Shown piece after piece: positions 23,706 through 32,633 of a stretch of 64,000 nucleotides of DNA (within the stretch, counting starts at the first letter, position 1; the number at the start of each line of letters is the position of its first letter). The notes under the pieces are model-generated. The model saw only the letters and a list, made by a program, of their open reading frames with translations, made no database searches and was not told where the DNA came from. Where the stretch lies: contig NZ_CP009458.1 of assembly GCF_000758305.1 (NCBI RefSeq), positions 4,526,001-4,590,000 of the forward strand, written 5' to 3'. Made by a program: the position numbers and the translations under genes. This DNA comes from Cedecea neteri. Its GTDB lineage: Bacteria; Pseudomonadota; Gammaproteobacteria; Enterobacterales; Enterobacteriaceae.

Positions 23706-25154
23706 ATGAGCAAGAAAGGATTAACAACCGGCGCAGGCGCACCCGTTGCGAACAACAACAATGTTGCTACCGCAGGCCCACGTGGCCCGATGCTGCTTCA
23801 GGACGTCTGGTTCCTTGAAAAACTCGCCCACTTTGACCGCGAAGTGATCCCTGAGCGCCGTATGCACGCGAAAGGCTCTGGCGCATTTGGCCATTTCACC
23901 GTCACCCATGATATTACCCGCTACACCCGGGCAAAATTATTTTCAGAAATCGGCAAAAAAACTGAGCTTTTCCTGCGCTTCTCCACCGTGGCAGGTGAGC
24001 GCGGCGCGGCGGATGCTGAACGAGATATTCGCGGCTTTTCCATGAAGTTTTATACCGAGGAAGGCAACTGGGATCTGGTGGGCAATAACACGCCGGTGTT
24101 CTATCTCCGTGATCCGCTGAAGTTTCCGGACCTGAACCACGTCGTCAAACGCGATCCGCGCACCAACCTGCGTAACCCTACGTATAAATGGGATTTCTTC
24201 TCACATCTGCCGGAAGCCCTTCATCAGTTGACCATTGATTTCAGCGACCGTGGCTTACCGCGCTCTTATCGTCACATCCACGGTTTCGGCAGCCATACCT
24301 TCAGCTTTATCAATAGCGACAATCAGCGTTTCTGGGTGAAGTTCCACCTCAAATCCCAGCAGGGCATTGAGAACCTGATGGATGACGAAGCCAGCCGCCT
24401 GATCGCAGAAGACCGCGAAAGCTCCCAGCGCGATTTGTACGAATCCATTGAGGCCGGTGACTTCCCTCGCTGGACGCTGTTCGTGCAAATTATGCCGGAA
24501 GCCGAAGCATCAAAAACGCCGTACAACCCGTTTGATCTGACCAAAGTCTGGCCTCACGGCGACTATCCATTAATGGAAGTGGGCGTGCTGGAACTGAACC
24601 GCAACCCGGAAAACTACTTCTCTGACGTTGAACAGGTGGCGATGTCTCCGGCCAACGTTGTGCCAGGTATTAGCTTCTCGCCGGACCGTATGCTACAGGG
24701 CCGCCTGTTCTCCTACGGCGACGCGCATCGCTATCGCCTGGGCGTGAACCACCATCAAATCCCGGTGAACGCGCCAAAATGCCCGTTCCACAACTATCAC
24801 CGCGACGGTGCTATGCGGGTGGACGGCAACAGCGGCAATGGCGCAACCTACGAGCCAAACAGCTTTAACGTTTTCCAGGAACAGCCAGATTTCAGCGAAC
24901 CGCCGTTGAGCCTGGAAGGCGCGGCCGACCACTGGAACCATCGGGAAGATAGCGACTACTTCAGCCAGCCGCGCGCGCTGTATAACCTGCTGAGCGATGA
25001 AGAGCATCAGCGTATGTTTGCGCGCATTGCGGGTGATATGAAAGACGTCCCGGAAAGCATTCAGAACCGTCAGATTTGCCTGTTCAGCCAGGTACATCCT
25101 GAATACGGTGCCGGGGTGGCGAATGCACTTCAGGCACTGAAGAACAATAAGTAA
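23706..25154 (+). CDS. katA: monofunctional haem catalase (KatA type)
   Basis: This enzyme disproportionates hydrogen peroxide to water and oxygen in the cytoplasm. At 482 residues it is a small-subunit catalase that fits clade 3, unlike the large KatE and the peroxidase-type KatG of E. coli. Catalytic His54 lies in RRMHAKGSGAFG, distal Asn127 in LVGNNTPVFY, and the proximal haem-ligand Tyr337 in RLFSYGDAHRYRLG. An NADPH-binding type region is likely. AAGGAGG precedes the ATG. It lies between yfaZ and menE, where E. coli K-12 has nudI, ais, arnBCADTEF and pmrD, so it is an accessory gene at a variable junction. The codon composition is not obviously foreign. Confidence 0.93.
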   Translation: MSKKGLTTGAGAPVANNNNVATAGPRGPMLLQDVWFLEKLAHFDREVIPERRMHAKGSGAFGHFTVTHDITRYTRAKLFSEIGKKTELFLRFSTVAGERGAADAERDIRGFSMKFYTEEGNWDLVGNNTPVFYLRDPLKFPDLNHVVKRDPRTNLRNPTYKWDFFSHLPEALHQLTIDFSDRGLPRSYRHIHGFGSHTFSFINSDNQRFWVKFHLKSQQGIENLMDDEASRLIAEDRESSQRDLYESIEAGDFPRWTLFVQIMPEAEASKTPYNPFDLTKVWPHGDYPLMEVGVLELNRNPENYFSDVEQVAMSPANVVPGISFSPDRMLQGRLFSYGDAHRYRLGVNHHQIPVNAPKCPFHNYHRDGAMRVDGNSGNGATYEPNSFNVFQEQPDFSEPPLSLEGAADHWNHREDSDYFSQPRALYNLLSDEEHQRMFARIAGDMKDVPESIQNRQICLFSQVHPEYGAGVANALQALKNNK

Positions 25155-25158
25155 TACC

Positions 25159-25181
25159 TTGCAGGGGTTATGCCCCTGCAA
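25159..25181. terminator. hairpin between convergent katA and menE
   Basis: Arms TTGCAGGGG (25159-25167) and CCCCTGCAA (25173-25181) pair perfectly around a 5-base loop. The loop contains the menE stop codon (25168-25170), so one arm is menE coding sequence. There is no T-run on either side, so intrinsic termination is uncertain; it may end or protect both converging transcripts. Confidence 0.55.
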
Positions 25182-26523
25182 CCCACTCAATCAGCCTGCG
25201 GCGGGATATTTTAATCCCGCCCTGTTTTAACTCCTGCGGCAGCGTTAACCAGCGCACGGGCCGCTGAAAACGGGGCAGTTTTCCATCAAGCCAGGCGGCA
25301 ATGTCGTTAAACTCACATCCTGCACTAATCTCAACCACGGCAACGGGTCGCTGTCCAAATTCAACATCGTCAACCGGCACCACAAACACCTGCTGAACCG
25401 CTGGATGCGCGGCAATTACCCGCTCAACCTCTTCCGGCTGGATACCCTCCCCGCCGCTGAAAAATTGGTTATCAAGACGCCCGACGATCGTCAGGCGGCC
25501 CGAATGCAAAACGCCCCGATCTCGGGTAGCAAACCAGCCCTGCTCGTTCACCAGAGGAATAAGCTGCCCGGCCCGCCAGTAGCCGCTGGCCAGGCTATCC
25601 GCCTGTATCCACACTTCTTCATCGACGATTTTTACCTTACGGCCCGGTAACGGAGCCCCCACATCTGGCTGACCGTCGGCGCGTTTGGCGCAAACCGTAG
25701 AGGCCAGTTCGGTAAGGCCATAACCACACCAGCAACGCACCCCGCGCGCTTCGGCCTGCTGCGTCAGTTCAACGGGAATGGCTGCCCCGCCAAGGAGCAC
25801 GTCGCGCAACGCCAGAGGTTCCTGTTTCTCCAGCAACCGCCACAGCTGAGTTGGCACTAAGGAAGCGTGACTGCATCCACGTAGCGCCTCATTTATCGAC
25901 TGAGCGGTCGATATCACCAACTGGCCGCCAGCATACAGCCAGCGCCAGAGAATTCCCTGCCCGGAGACATGGAACAGCGGCAAAGACAAAAGCCAGCTAT
26001 CGTCCGGGCCGTAATCCATCATCGCCAGTACCCCCGCCGCGCTGGCTAGGTGCGCCGAGCATGTATGCACGGCCGCTTTGGGTAACCCGGTTGAACCAGA
26101 GGTCAGCGTCATTGAGGCAAAACGCGATGGCAACCAGGTTTCGCGCCAGGGCTCGGCCTTCACCAGCCGCAGTGGCGTTAATCCCAGCAGCGAAGAACTA
26201 TCGGGAAAAGTTAACCCGTAGCTCAGCGTCAGCGACGGTAAAAGCTGCGCCAGCAGACTGTCCGGAAGCTGAGGATTTACTGGCAGAATACGCGCCCCGC
26301 ACTGCCATAACGCCAGCCAGGCGAGCAGCGTTTGCGGGCCATTTTTCGCTTTAAGCGCAACACCGTCACCTTCTTTTACGCCCTGCTGGCGAAAGCCTCC
26401 CGCCAGCGCATCTACGCGCTGGCACAGAGTTGACCAGGTTAAGCACTCATCGTCGAGGCGGAGCGCAACGTTTGTGCCCCGAACGTCGGCCCAGTGACGC
26501 CACGGCCAGTCGGGAAAGATCAT
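25168..26523 (-). CDS. menE: o-succinylbenzoate-CoA ligase MenE
   Basis: MenE activates o-succinylbenzoate to its CoA thioester with ATP in menaquinone biosynthesis. It is an ANL-superfamily adenylate-forming enzyme of 451 residues (the E. coli length). The AMP-binding loop is MTLTSGSTGLPKAAVHT, with CGYGLTELAST, the TRDRG motif, the hinge IVGRLDNQFFSGGEGIQPEEVE, and the C-terminal Lys in GGIKISRR. The ATG at 26523 overlaps the menC stop as ATGA and gives the conserved MIFPDWPWRHW; an upstream extension to 26556 lies within menC. Last gene of the men operon, convergent with katA. Confidence 0.97.
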   Translation of the reverse strand: MIFPDWPWRHWADVRGTNVALRLDDECLTWSTLCQRVDALAGGFRQQGVKEGDGVALKAKNGPQTLLAWLALWQCGARILPVNPQLPDSLLAQLLPSLTLSYGLTFPDSSSLLGLTPLRLVKAEPWRETWLPSRFASMTLTSGSTGLPKAAVHTCSAHLASAAGVLAMMDYGPDDSWLLSLPLFHVSGQGILWRWLYAGGQLVISTAQSINEALRGCSHASLVPTQLWRLLEKQEPLALRDVLLGGAAIPVELTQQAEARGVRCWCGYGLTELASTVCAKRADGQPDVGAPLPGRKVKIVDEEVWIQADSLASGYWRAGQLIPLVNEQGWFATRDRGVLHSGRLTIVGRLDNQFFSGGEGIQPEEVERVIAAHPAVQQVFVVPVDDVEFGQRPVAVVEISAGCEFNDIAAWLDGKLPRFQRPVRWLTLPQELKQGGIKISRRRLIEWVAGA

Positions 26524-27485
26524 CGAATACGCTCGAGCTGGTCTGCGGTGACACAAGGTAGCGGACTACCGGGCCAGTTGCGCTCAAGCTGAGACTGCAT
26601 CAGGGACAAAGTATCCAGCCCAGGCAAGGTTCCCGGCGTAAGCCAGGCGGCGATGCGGGCCAGTTGAGTCAACCCGAGGCTGGACTCAATGGAGGAACTG
26701 ATCACCGCTTTCAGCCCCAGACGGTTTGCCGTCGCAACCTGTTCGCGCACTTTGTCCAGGCTACCGGTCAGCGTCGGTTTGATCACCACTGCCGAAACGC
26801 CCGGCTCAGCGGTGAAAGTAAAATCCGCCTCCCGCAGGCTTTCGTCCCAGGCAATAGCAATCCCCGTTTCCCGGCTGAACTCTCGGGACTGCTCGCGGGT
26901 TTTGCACGGTTCTTCGATAAAATCAATGCGCGAGCGGTGATCCGGGTTGACGTATTTGGCGAACTGCTGCGCCTTGAGCGGCGTCCAGCTGCGGTTAGCA
27001 TCCAGACGCAGGCGAAGTTCAGGCACGGCTTCAAGCAATAAATTAACCACCATGCCGTCGCGAACGGCTTCGTACAGACCCACTTTCACCTTCGCGATTT
27101 TTTCACCCGGCATTTCTGCCAGTGCCAGGATCAGCTCGTCCGGATCGCCTGTACACAGAGGGGCAGCGCGATAGTCAGCGGCCTGTGGCAGCGTACCTTC
27201 AGCCTCAGCCAGCGCACAGCTCAGGCCAAAGGCGGCCGACGGCAATTCGGGCAACGGAGTCGATTCATCGGCCAGCCACTGTTCAAGCCATCGTTCGACC
27301 TGCGCCTGAGCCTCCGCGAGTGTTTCCTGGCTAAATCCCGGCAGAGGGGAAATTTCCCCCCATCCGCTACGCTCACCTGATGTCAGGCGCACCAGCAGCC
27401 CATCTCTAAATTTGAGACGCTGGTCGCGAAGCACTACGCCAGCCTCCATCGGGATTTGAAAACGCCACAGCGCCGCGCTACGCAT
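26520..27485 (-). CDS. menC: o-succinylbenzoate synthase MenC
   Basis: MenC dehydrates SHCHC to o-succinylbenzoate, the fourth committed step toward menaquinone. It is an enolase-superfamily enzyme of 321 residues. The catalytic Lys is in KVKVGLYEAVRDG, metal ligands are in LRLDANRSWT, IDFIEEPCK and IAWDESLRE, and the second-face Lys is in VVIKPTLTGS. It overlaps menE by four bases at its stop and menB by one base at its start, indicating tight translational coupling. Confidence 0.97.
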   Translation of the reverse strand: MRSAALWRFQIPMEAGVVLRDQRLKFRDGLLVRLTSGERSGWGEISPLPGFSQETLAEAQAQVERWLEQWLADESTPLPELPSAAFGLSCALAEAEGTLPQAADYRAAPLCTGDPDELILALAEMPGEKIAKVKVGLYEAVRDGMVVNLLLEAVPELRLRLDANRSWTPLKAQQFAKYVNPDHRSRIDFIEEPCKTREQSREFSRETGIAIAWDESLREADFTFTAEPGVSAVVIKPTLTGSLDKVREQVATANRLGLKAVISSSIESSLGLTQLARIAAWLTPGTLPGLDTLSLMQSQLERNWPGSPLPCVTADQLERIR

Positions 27486-28342
27486 TACGGGTTCCGTTTA
27501 AATTTGCTGAAGTCCGGCTGGCGCTTCTGGTTAAACGCGTTGCGCCCTTCCTGGCCTTCTTCGGTCATGTAGAACAGCATCGTGGCGTTCCCGGCCAGTT
27601 CCTGCAGCCCGGCCTGACCATCGCAGTCGGCATTCAGCGCCGCTTTCAGGCAACGCAGCGCCATCGGGCTGTTTTGCAGCATTTCGCGGCACCAGCGCAC
27701 GGTCTCTTTTTCCAGATCGGCAATCGGTACAACGGTATTCACCAGGCCCATATCCAGGGCTTCTTTCGCGTCGTACTGGCGGCACAGGAACCAAATCTCG
27801 CGCGCTTTTTTCTGGCCGACAATACGCGCCATGTAGGAAGCGCCCCAGCCACCATCAAATGAACCGACTTTGGGGCCCGTCTGGCCAAACACGGCGTTTT
27901 CGGCCGCGATGGTCAGGTCACACATCATGTGCAGCACATGGCCGCCACCGATGGAGAAACCCGCCACCATCGCCACAACTGGTTTAGGGCAGGTGCGAAT
28001 TTGGCGCTGGAAGTCGAGCACGTTCAGGTGATGCACGCCGCTTGCGTCCTGATAGCCGCCGTAGTCACCACGCACTTTTTGGTCGCCGCCCGCACAGAAG
28101 GCTTTTTCCCCTTCACCAGTGAGAATAATGGTGCCGATGTTGTCGTCATAGCGAGCATCGGCCAGGGCATTGATCATCTCTTTGACGGTCAGTGGACGAA
28201 ACGCATTACGCACTTCCGGGCGGTTGATGGTGATTTTGGCGATGCCATCGCTGGATTTGTGGTAGCGAATATCGGTGTAACCTTCGGAGCAATCCAGCCA
28301 TTCAATCGGGGCATAAAGCATTTGTTCATCAGGATAAATCAT
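27485..28342 (-). CDS. menB: 1,4-dihydroxy-2-naphthoyl-CoA synthase MenB
   Basis: MenB closes the naphthoquinone ring from o-succinylbenzoyl-CoA. It is a crotonase-fold enzyme of 285 residues, as in E. coli. The oxyanion-hole segments EKAFCAGGDQKVRG and SIGGGHVLHMMCDL are present, together with the VGSFDGGWGASYMAR region that contains the active-site Asp. AAGGA lies upstream of the ATG, and menH ends 9 bp before it. The product is later prenylated by MenA, whose gene is outside this window. Confidence 0.98.
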   Translation of the reverse strand: MIYPDEQMLYAPIEWLDCSEGYTDIRYHKSSDGIAKITINRPEVRNAFRPLTVKEMINALADARYDDNIGTIILTGEGEKAFCAGGDQKVRGDYGGYQDASGVHHLNVLDFQRQIRTCPKPVVAMVAGFSIGGGHVLHMMCDLTIAAENAVFGQTGPKVGSFDGGWGASYMARIVGQKKAREIWFLCRQYDAKEALDMGLVNTVVPIADLEKETVRWCREMLQNSPMALRCLKAALNADCDGQAGLQELAGNATMLFYMTEEGQEGRNAFNQKRQPDFSKFKRNP

Positions 28343-28351
28343 GAAAGATCC

Positions 28352-29125
28352 TTACAGGTCATATTGACGAAAGAGGGTTAACAGAGCGGAACTGAACGCG
28401 GCGGGAGCTTCACGATGAGCGTTATGTCCGGCCCCTGAAATCAAGGTCAGAGAACAGCTCAGCTCGGTGGCAATGGCGTGAAACTTTTCGTCTCGTTCAC
28501 CGCAAATAAAATGAAACGGCACGGCAAGCTGGCAGAGCTGTTCGCGTAAATCGGGTTGCCGGGCAAGCGAAGTCGCTTCCAGCATTCGGGCTAACGCCTG
28601 AGGATTGTTTTGCGCACGCAGGGCAACTAAGTCAGTCCGTTGCGCACGGCTGAGGGAACGGAAAACAGGCTGCTGATACCAGTCGTTCAACACGGTCTGG
28701 ATATCTTCGTGCATCAAACGCTGCGCCCAGCGGGCATCGTTCAGCGCTCTCGCCTCGCACTCAGTCCCACTTCTCAGGCCAGGGTGGCTACCTTCTACCA
28801 CCAGGCCACGCAGCCCTTTCGACCCAGGCTGACAGGCGTGATACATCGCGATGCGCCCGCCCAGGGAGTAACCGACAAGCCAATAGTGATGTATGTCGTG
28901 ATGTTTGAGGGTATTTCGTAACGCGCTATCAACCTCGGCAAAACTCTGCACGTGAACATCGGTGGAACCACCGTGGCCGGGCAGGTCCACGCATAGCTGA
29001 GGCCAGTCGGAAAAGTGCGGCTCAAGCGCCTGCCACTCATGATGGCTACCAAGAAAACCGTGCAGCCAGACTATCCACGGCTGAGTTGAAAGGTGGCCCG
29101 AATGCGGCACGGCATGCAGGATCAT
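28352..29125 (-). CDS. menH: SHCHC synthase MenH
   Basis: MenH eliminates pyruvate from SEPHCHC to give SHCHC in menaquinone synthesis. It is an alpha/beta-hydrolase-fold protein of 257 residues (E. coli 252). The oxyanion segment is LHGFLGSHHEW, the nucleophile elbow GYSLGG carries the catalytic Ser, FICGERDEKF holds the Asp, and the His is in SGAGHNAHRE, giving the standard triad. The start ATG overlaps the menD stop (ATGA at 29122-29125). It is less conserved than its neighbours but the context is unambiguous. Confidence 0.94.
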   Translation of the reverse strand: MILHAVPHSGHLSTQPWIVWLHGFLGSHHEWQALEPHFSDWPQLCVDLPGHGGSTDVHVQSFAEVDSALRNTLKHHDIHHYWLVGYSLGGRIAMYHACQPGSKGLRGLVVEGSHPGLRSGTECEARALNDARWAQRLMHEDIQTVLNDWYQQPVFRSLSRAQRTDLVALRAQNNPQALARMLEATSLARQPDLREQLCQLAVPFHFICGERDEKFHAIATELSCSLTLISGAGHNAHREAPAAFSSALLTLFRQYDL

Positions 29126-30792
29126 GCCTGGCTAACCAGGGCCAGCAAATGCTGCAGCGTCTGAGCACCGGCGGTTTCCGGCACGCTAATTTCAATCACC
29201 GTCGCCCCAGGGCGCAACCAGGCCCGACGAACGGCCTCTTCAAGCGCCTGCCAGGTTTCAGGGTTTTGATAACCCAACTCAAACATGGCGGCAGCGTGGG
29301 AGAAATTCACATTTTGCGGCATACAGTAAAAACGCTCACGTTCTTCGGCAGGCGTCGGCAAAAGTGAGAAGATCTGGCCACCGTTATTGTTGACCACCAA
29401 CAGCACAAACGGCGCCGAGGCGTGGCGCAGCAGCGCCAGAGCATTAAGGTCATAAAGCGCTGATATATCGCCGACTATCGCGAGCGTGGAGCGTGCCGTT
29501 GCCCTTTGAACGCCTGCGGCGGTAGACAACAGACCATCAATGCCGCTCGCACCTCGATTGCTATAAACCGGATACCCAACGGGAAGCTGGGCGAAAGCAT
29601 CGATCAAACGAACAATTAAACTGTTGCCCACAAATAGCTGGCCGCCTTCCGGCAGCAACTGCGGCAGGCGCTGGGCAACCTGCGCCTCGCCAAATTCACG
29701 GGTTCCTTGTTCAACCTTTTCCAGCGTCTGCCAGGCCAGAGACGTTAACGCTTCGGCCCAGGGCAGGCGTTTTTCTGCCGGATGTTTTTCCAGCCAGGCT
29801 TCGACGCTGGCGACCAGACGGCGACCACGGTGACTGGCAGGATCAAGACGCCCGGGCTGCTTGTCCACCAGCCAGTACTCTTCCGGCCTGCAGGCGGCCT
29901 GCCACTGAAGCACCCGTTTTCCAGTCAGGCTGCCGCCAAACTGGATGACAATTTGCGCCTGTTCAAGACAAGTCACGGCCTGGCTATTGCTCAGCCACAG
30001 GTCTGCACACGGCAACGGCTGACCGGTCTGCGAAAGTACATCGCCAATGAGCGGCCAGCCTAGCATTTGCGCCCAGGCCGCAACCTGCTCACCTTCGCTG
30101 GCAGAAAGCCTGCCTGCCACCACCACGCCACGCTTTTGCCGCCAGAAGAACCAGTCTCTTTGCTTCGGCACCGCGTTTTCGTGCACTTCACGCAGCCAGG
30201 GCGTGTTACCCTCCCACCAGCCTTCGAGCTGGTTTTGCCAGTCGACGCCGGTATCATCCGGCGCACCATAAAGCGGTTCGGCAAAGGGGCAATTGATATG
30301 TAGTGCGCCCCCGTTGAGCTGACCGACGGTGCTGTCAATCGCAGAGACCAGCCAGCTGGCGGGAATATCATGCGTTGGACGAGGCAGGTTAAGTACAGCG
30401 GAAGGATGGGAGCTAAACAGCCCCGGCTGGCGAATCGCCTGGTTTGCACCGCAATCAATCAGTTCGGGCGGGCGATCGGCCGTCAGTAGAATCAGCTTTT
30501 CGCCGGTCAGCCCGGCTTCTATCACGGCAGGATAAAGATTGGCCACGGCGGTACCGGAGGTCACGATGATTGCCACCGGCTCGCCGTTGGCCTTCGCCAG
30601 CCCAAGCGCCAGATGGCCCAGACCGCGTTCATCAAAGTGAGTATGGCAAATGAAACTGCGGTTTTCCGCCGCGCTGAGCGTCAGCGGCGTGGAGCGGGAG
30701 CCGGGCGCGATACACACATGCCGCACCCCATGTCGGGTTAATGCTTCGAGTATGACGCCCGCCCAGCGGCGGTTAAATGAGCTTATCGACAT
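29122..30792 (-). CDS. menD: SEPHCHC synthase MenD
   Basis: MenD is the thiamine-diphosphate enzyme that adds a succinic-semialdehyde unit from 2-oxoglutarate to isochorismate, the first committed step of menaquinone synthesis. Length is 556 residues as in E. coli. The N-terminal PYR domain shows CIAPGSRSTPLTL and the conserved Glu in THFDERGLGHLALG. The C-terminal PP domain shows VGDISALYDLNAL and NNNGGQIFSLLP for Mg-ThDP binding. The ATG at 30792 aligns with the E. coli start (MSVSAFNRRW versus MSISSFNRRW); a TTG at 30810 is the only upstream alternative. Confidence 0.96.
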   Translation of the reverse strand: MSISSFNRRWAGVILEALTRHGVRHVCIAPGSRSTPLTLSAAENRSFICHTHFDERGLGHLALGLAKANGEPVAIIVTSGTAVANLYPAVIEAGLTGEKLILLTADRPPELIDCGANQAIRQPGLFSSHPSAVLNLPRPTHDIPASWLVSAIDSTVGQLNGGALHINCPFAEPLYGAPDDTGVDWQNQLEGWWEGNTPWLREVHENAVPKQRDWFFWRQKRGVVVAGRLSASEGEQVAAWAQMLGWPLIGDVLSQTGQPLPCADLWLSNSQAVTCLEQAQIVIQFGGSLTGKRVLQWQAACRPEEYWLVDKQPGRLDPASHRGRRLVASVEAWLEKHPAEKRLPWAEALTSLAWQTLEKVEQGTREFGEAQVAQRLPQLLPEGGQLFVGNSLIVRLIDAFAQLPVGYPVYSNRGASGIDGLLSTAAGVQRATARSTLAIVGDISALYDLNALALLRHASAPFVLLVVNNNGGQIFSLLPTPAEERERFYCMPQNVNFSHAAAMFELGYQNPETWQALEEAVRRAWLRPGATVIEISVPETAGAQTLQHLLALVSQA

Positions 30793-30874
30793 AATATTGT
30801 CCGCAGTCAATTTCGACTATCGATTATAAATACTATGGCAAGGGTTAAATTGATTTGCGTCGTGAATAGCTTAT

Positions 30875-32176
30875 TCAGTTATCACTGCCGATCAGCAACG
30901 TCTTCAAACCGGCCGCTTTATTTTCAATTTCCTGCCACTCTTCTGCGGCAACCGAGCCGGCGACAATGCCCGCCCCGGCATAAAGGCGAACGCCGGTATG
31001 GCTCACTTTTGCCGAGCGCAGGGCCACACAAAACTCCGTTTGATGGCGGGACAGATAACCCGCCGAACCGGCGTACCATTCACGCTCAAAAGGCTCGTTC
31101 TCGGCAATAAATTCCCGAGCCAGCTCACGCGGTAACCCCGCCACGGCGGCGGTGGGCTGCAGCTGTTTAAGGCAAAGCGCATCGTCCTGACGCTTGAGCT
31201 GCGTCCAGATGCAGCGACGCAAATGCTGAACTTTGCGCAGCCGCATAACCTGCGGCGGCAGCACATCCAGTGCACCAACCGCAGCCTGCAAGCGCTGGCA
31301 GATATCTTCGACCACCAGCATATTTTCGCGCTGGTTTTTGTCATCTTTTAGCAGCCATTGGCCTAGTTTAGCGGCCTGAGCATCATCAGGATGGTTTGCC
31401 ACCGTTCCGGCCAGAGCTTCCGTTCGCAGCGCATCGTCGATTCTTCGCCACAGGCGCTCCGGGCTGGAGCCAAGAAAGGCATTTTTCGCATCAAACGCCA
31501 TCAGGAAATGGTAGCAGTTCAGGTTAATCCGGCGGCTGGCGGCCATAAACCCTGCGGCAGAAACCGGGGAGGAGAACGCCAGATCGGTGGCTCGGGCGAG
31601 CACGACTTTATCCAGCGCTTTCTGGCTGATGGCGCTGACCACCTGATCCACCAGACGGTGCCATTCAGGCTGCTCCGGCAGATGGGTTTCACCGAGGCAT
31701 TTGAGATTGAGCTGCGGGAGCAATTTCGCCGGCAGGAGTTGCTCAATAAACGCGGCAGCCGCTATCGCATCCTGCTTCAGTGAAGTTTCGCTGTACAGAT
31801 GCAGCCAAAGAAACGCCTCCCCGCCTACACGCCGCCATTCCAGGCGGGAGAGAAACAGAAAACCGTGGGACGGATCGAAGGCATTTAATCCCCAGACGCG
31901 CAGAAAAGGTTGTTCCGGGTGGGACTGCAGAAAAGTCTGGGCATCTTCCAGCGCAGAAAAACGCAATAATGCGCCCAACGCAGCAACTTCTTCGTTACCG
32001 TTGCGCTGCTGCCAGTAAAATTGGGGATACCGTGACTGGGCCGTGAGCCAGGCGAGAGGATCGGAGGCGTCACTCAGCGTGACCGGCACACACAGGCGCT
32101 GAAGGCCCGGCTTATCCGCAAATTCCCCTGCTAATTCCTGCTGCATTTGCTGCAGTGCGACGGCTACTGAATTCAC
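30875..32176 (-). CDS. menF: menaquinone-specific isochorismate synthase MenF
   Basis: MenF converts chorismate to isochorismate for menaquinone. It is a chorismate-utilising enzyme of 433 residues (E. coli 431). The signature regions are present: the general-base Lys in KALDKVVLARATDL, FLGSSPERLWRR, LAGTVANHPDD, and the C-terminal segment YAGSAGYLS plus RLYAGAGIVAGSVAAEEWQEIENK, which binds Mg and substrate. The likely start is a GTG at 32176, with GAGGT 5 bases upstream. It is the promoter-proximal gene of menFDHBCE; the 82-bp gap to menD is the largest in the operon and could hold a secondary promoter. Confidence 0.96.
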   Translation of the reverse strand: MNSVAVALQQMQQELAGEFADKPGLQRLCVPVTLSDASDPLAWLTAQSRYPQFYWQQRNGNEEVAALGALLRFSALEDAQTFLQSHPEQPFLRVWGLNAFDPSHGFLFLSRLEWRRVGGEAFLWLHLYSETSLKQDAIAAAAFIEQLLPAKLLPQLNLKCLGETHLPEQPEWHRLVDQVVSAISQKALDKVVLARATDLAFSSPVSAAGFMAASRRINLNCYHFLMAFDAKNAFLGSSPERLWRRIDDALRTEALAGTVANHPDDAQAAKLGQWLLKDDKNQRENMLVVEDICQRLQAAVGALDVLPPQVMRLRKVQHLRRCIWTQLKRQDDALCLKQLQPTAAVAGLPRELAREFIAENEPFEREWYAGSAGYLSRHQTEFCVALRSAKVSHTGVRLYAGAGIVAGSVAAEEWQEIENKAAGLKTLLIGSDN

Positions 32177-32225
32177 GTTTACCTCACGCTCCGTAAAAAC
32201 CCCTGATTATACGTGGTCGTTACCA

Positions 32226-32256
32226 CAAAAAAAAATCCTACCCAGGGGGTAAGATT
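32226..32256 (-). terminator. elaB terminator
   Basis: On the minus strand an AATCTTACCC/GGGTAGGATT stem (one G-U pair, 32234-32256) is followed by a nine-T run. It separates elaB from menF. Confidence 0.8.
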
Positions 32257-32287
32257 CTTTATTTGCCATTTGCAGGCGCGGTCAAGA

Positions 32288-32584
32288 TTATCGGCGGAGC
32301 AAAAGCCCAATCACCAGTCCGACGGCAGCGCCAATGCCAATACCCTGCCAGGGCTTTTCATGCACATAATCATCGGCACGGTAGACCGCTTTTTTGGTGC
32401 GGTAATAGTAAGTGTCGGAAGCATTGCTGATACGCGCTTTGACCTCATTCAGCGCCTGTTCGGCCTTTTCCTTTAGCTCAATGTACTTCTGGTCCGCCGG
32501 GTCGCCGGAGGCGCAAAGCACTTCTTCAAGCGTGTCGCTCAAGAGCGCAAGGTCATCATCGAGACGAGATTCATACGGTTGCAT
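32288..32584 (-). CDS. elaB: ElaB, tail-anchored ribosome-associated stress protein
   Basis: ElaB is a DUF883-family inner-membrane protein; in E. coli it binds ribosomes and is induced in stationary phase under RpoS. The 98-residue product has an acidic, amphipathic helical N-terminus (coiled-coil-like KEKAEQALNEVKARISNAS), a Tyr-rich linker (YYYRTKKAVYRADDYV), the family motif HEKPWQG and a C-terminal Gly-rich membrane helix ending LLLRR. The ATG at 32584 has GGAG 7 bases upstream; an adjacent in-frame GTG would add one residue. It may pair with YqjD/YgaM-type paralogues elsewhere. Confidence 0.93.
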   Translation of the reverse strand: MQPYESRLDDDLALLSDTLEEVLCASGDPADQKYIELKEKAEQALNEVKARISNASDTYYYRTKKAVYRADDYVHEKPWQGIGIGAAVGLVIGLLLRR

Positions 32585-32633
32585 CACTGTTCTCCGTGTT
32601 AAAAAATTTCTCGTCCGCTAACTATAGACAACA

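Noticed and set aside
23627..23818. A 63-codon frame overlapping the katA start, considered as a leader peptide
   Set aside because: No Shine-Dalgarno, low-complexity Arg-rich sequence, and most of it is the katA coding sequence in another frame.
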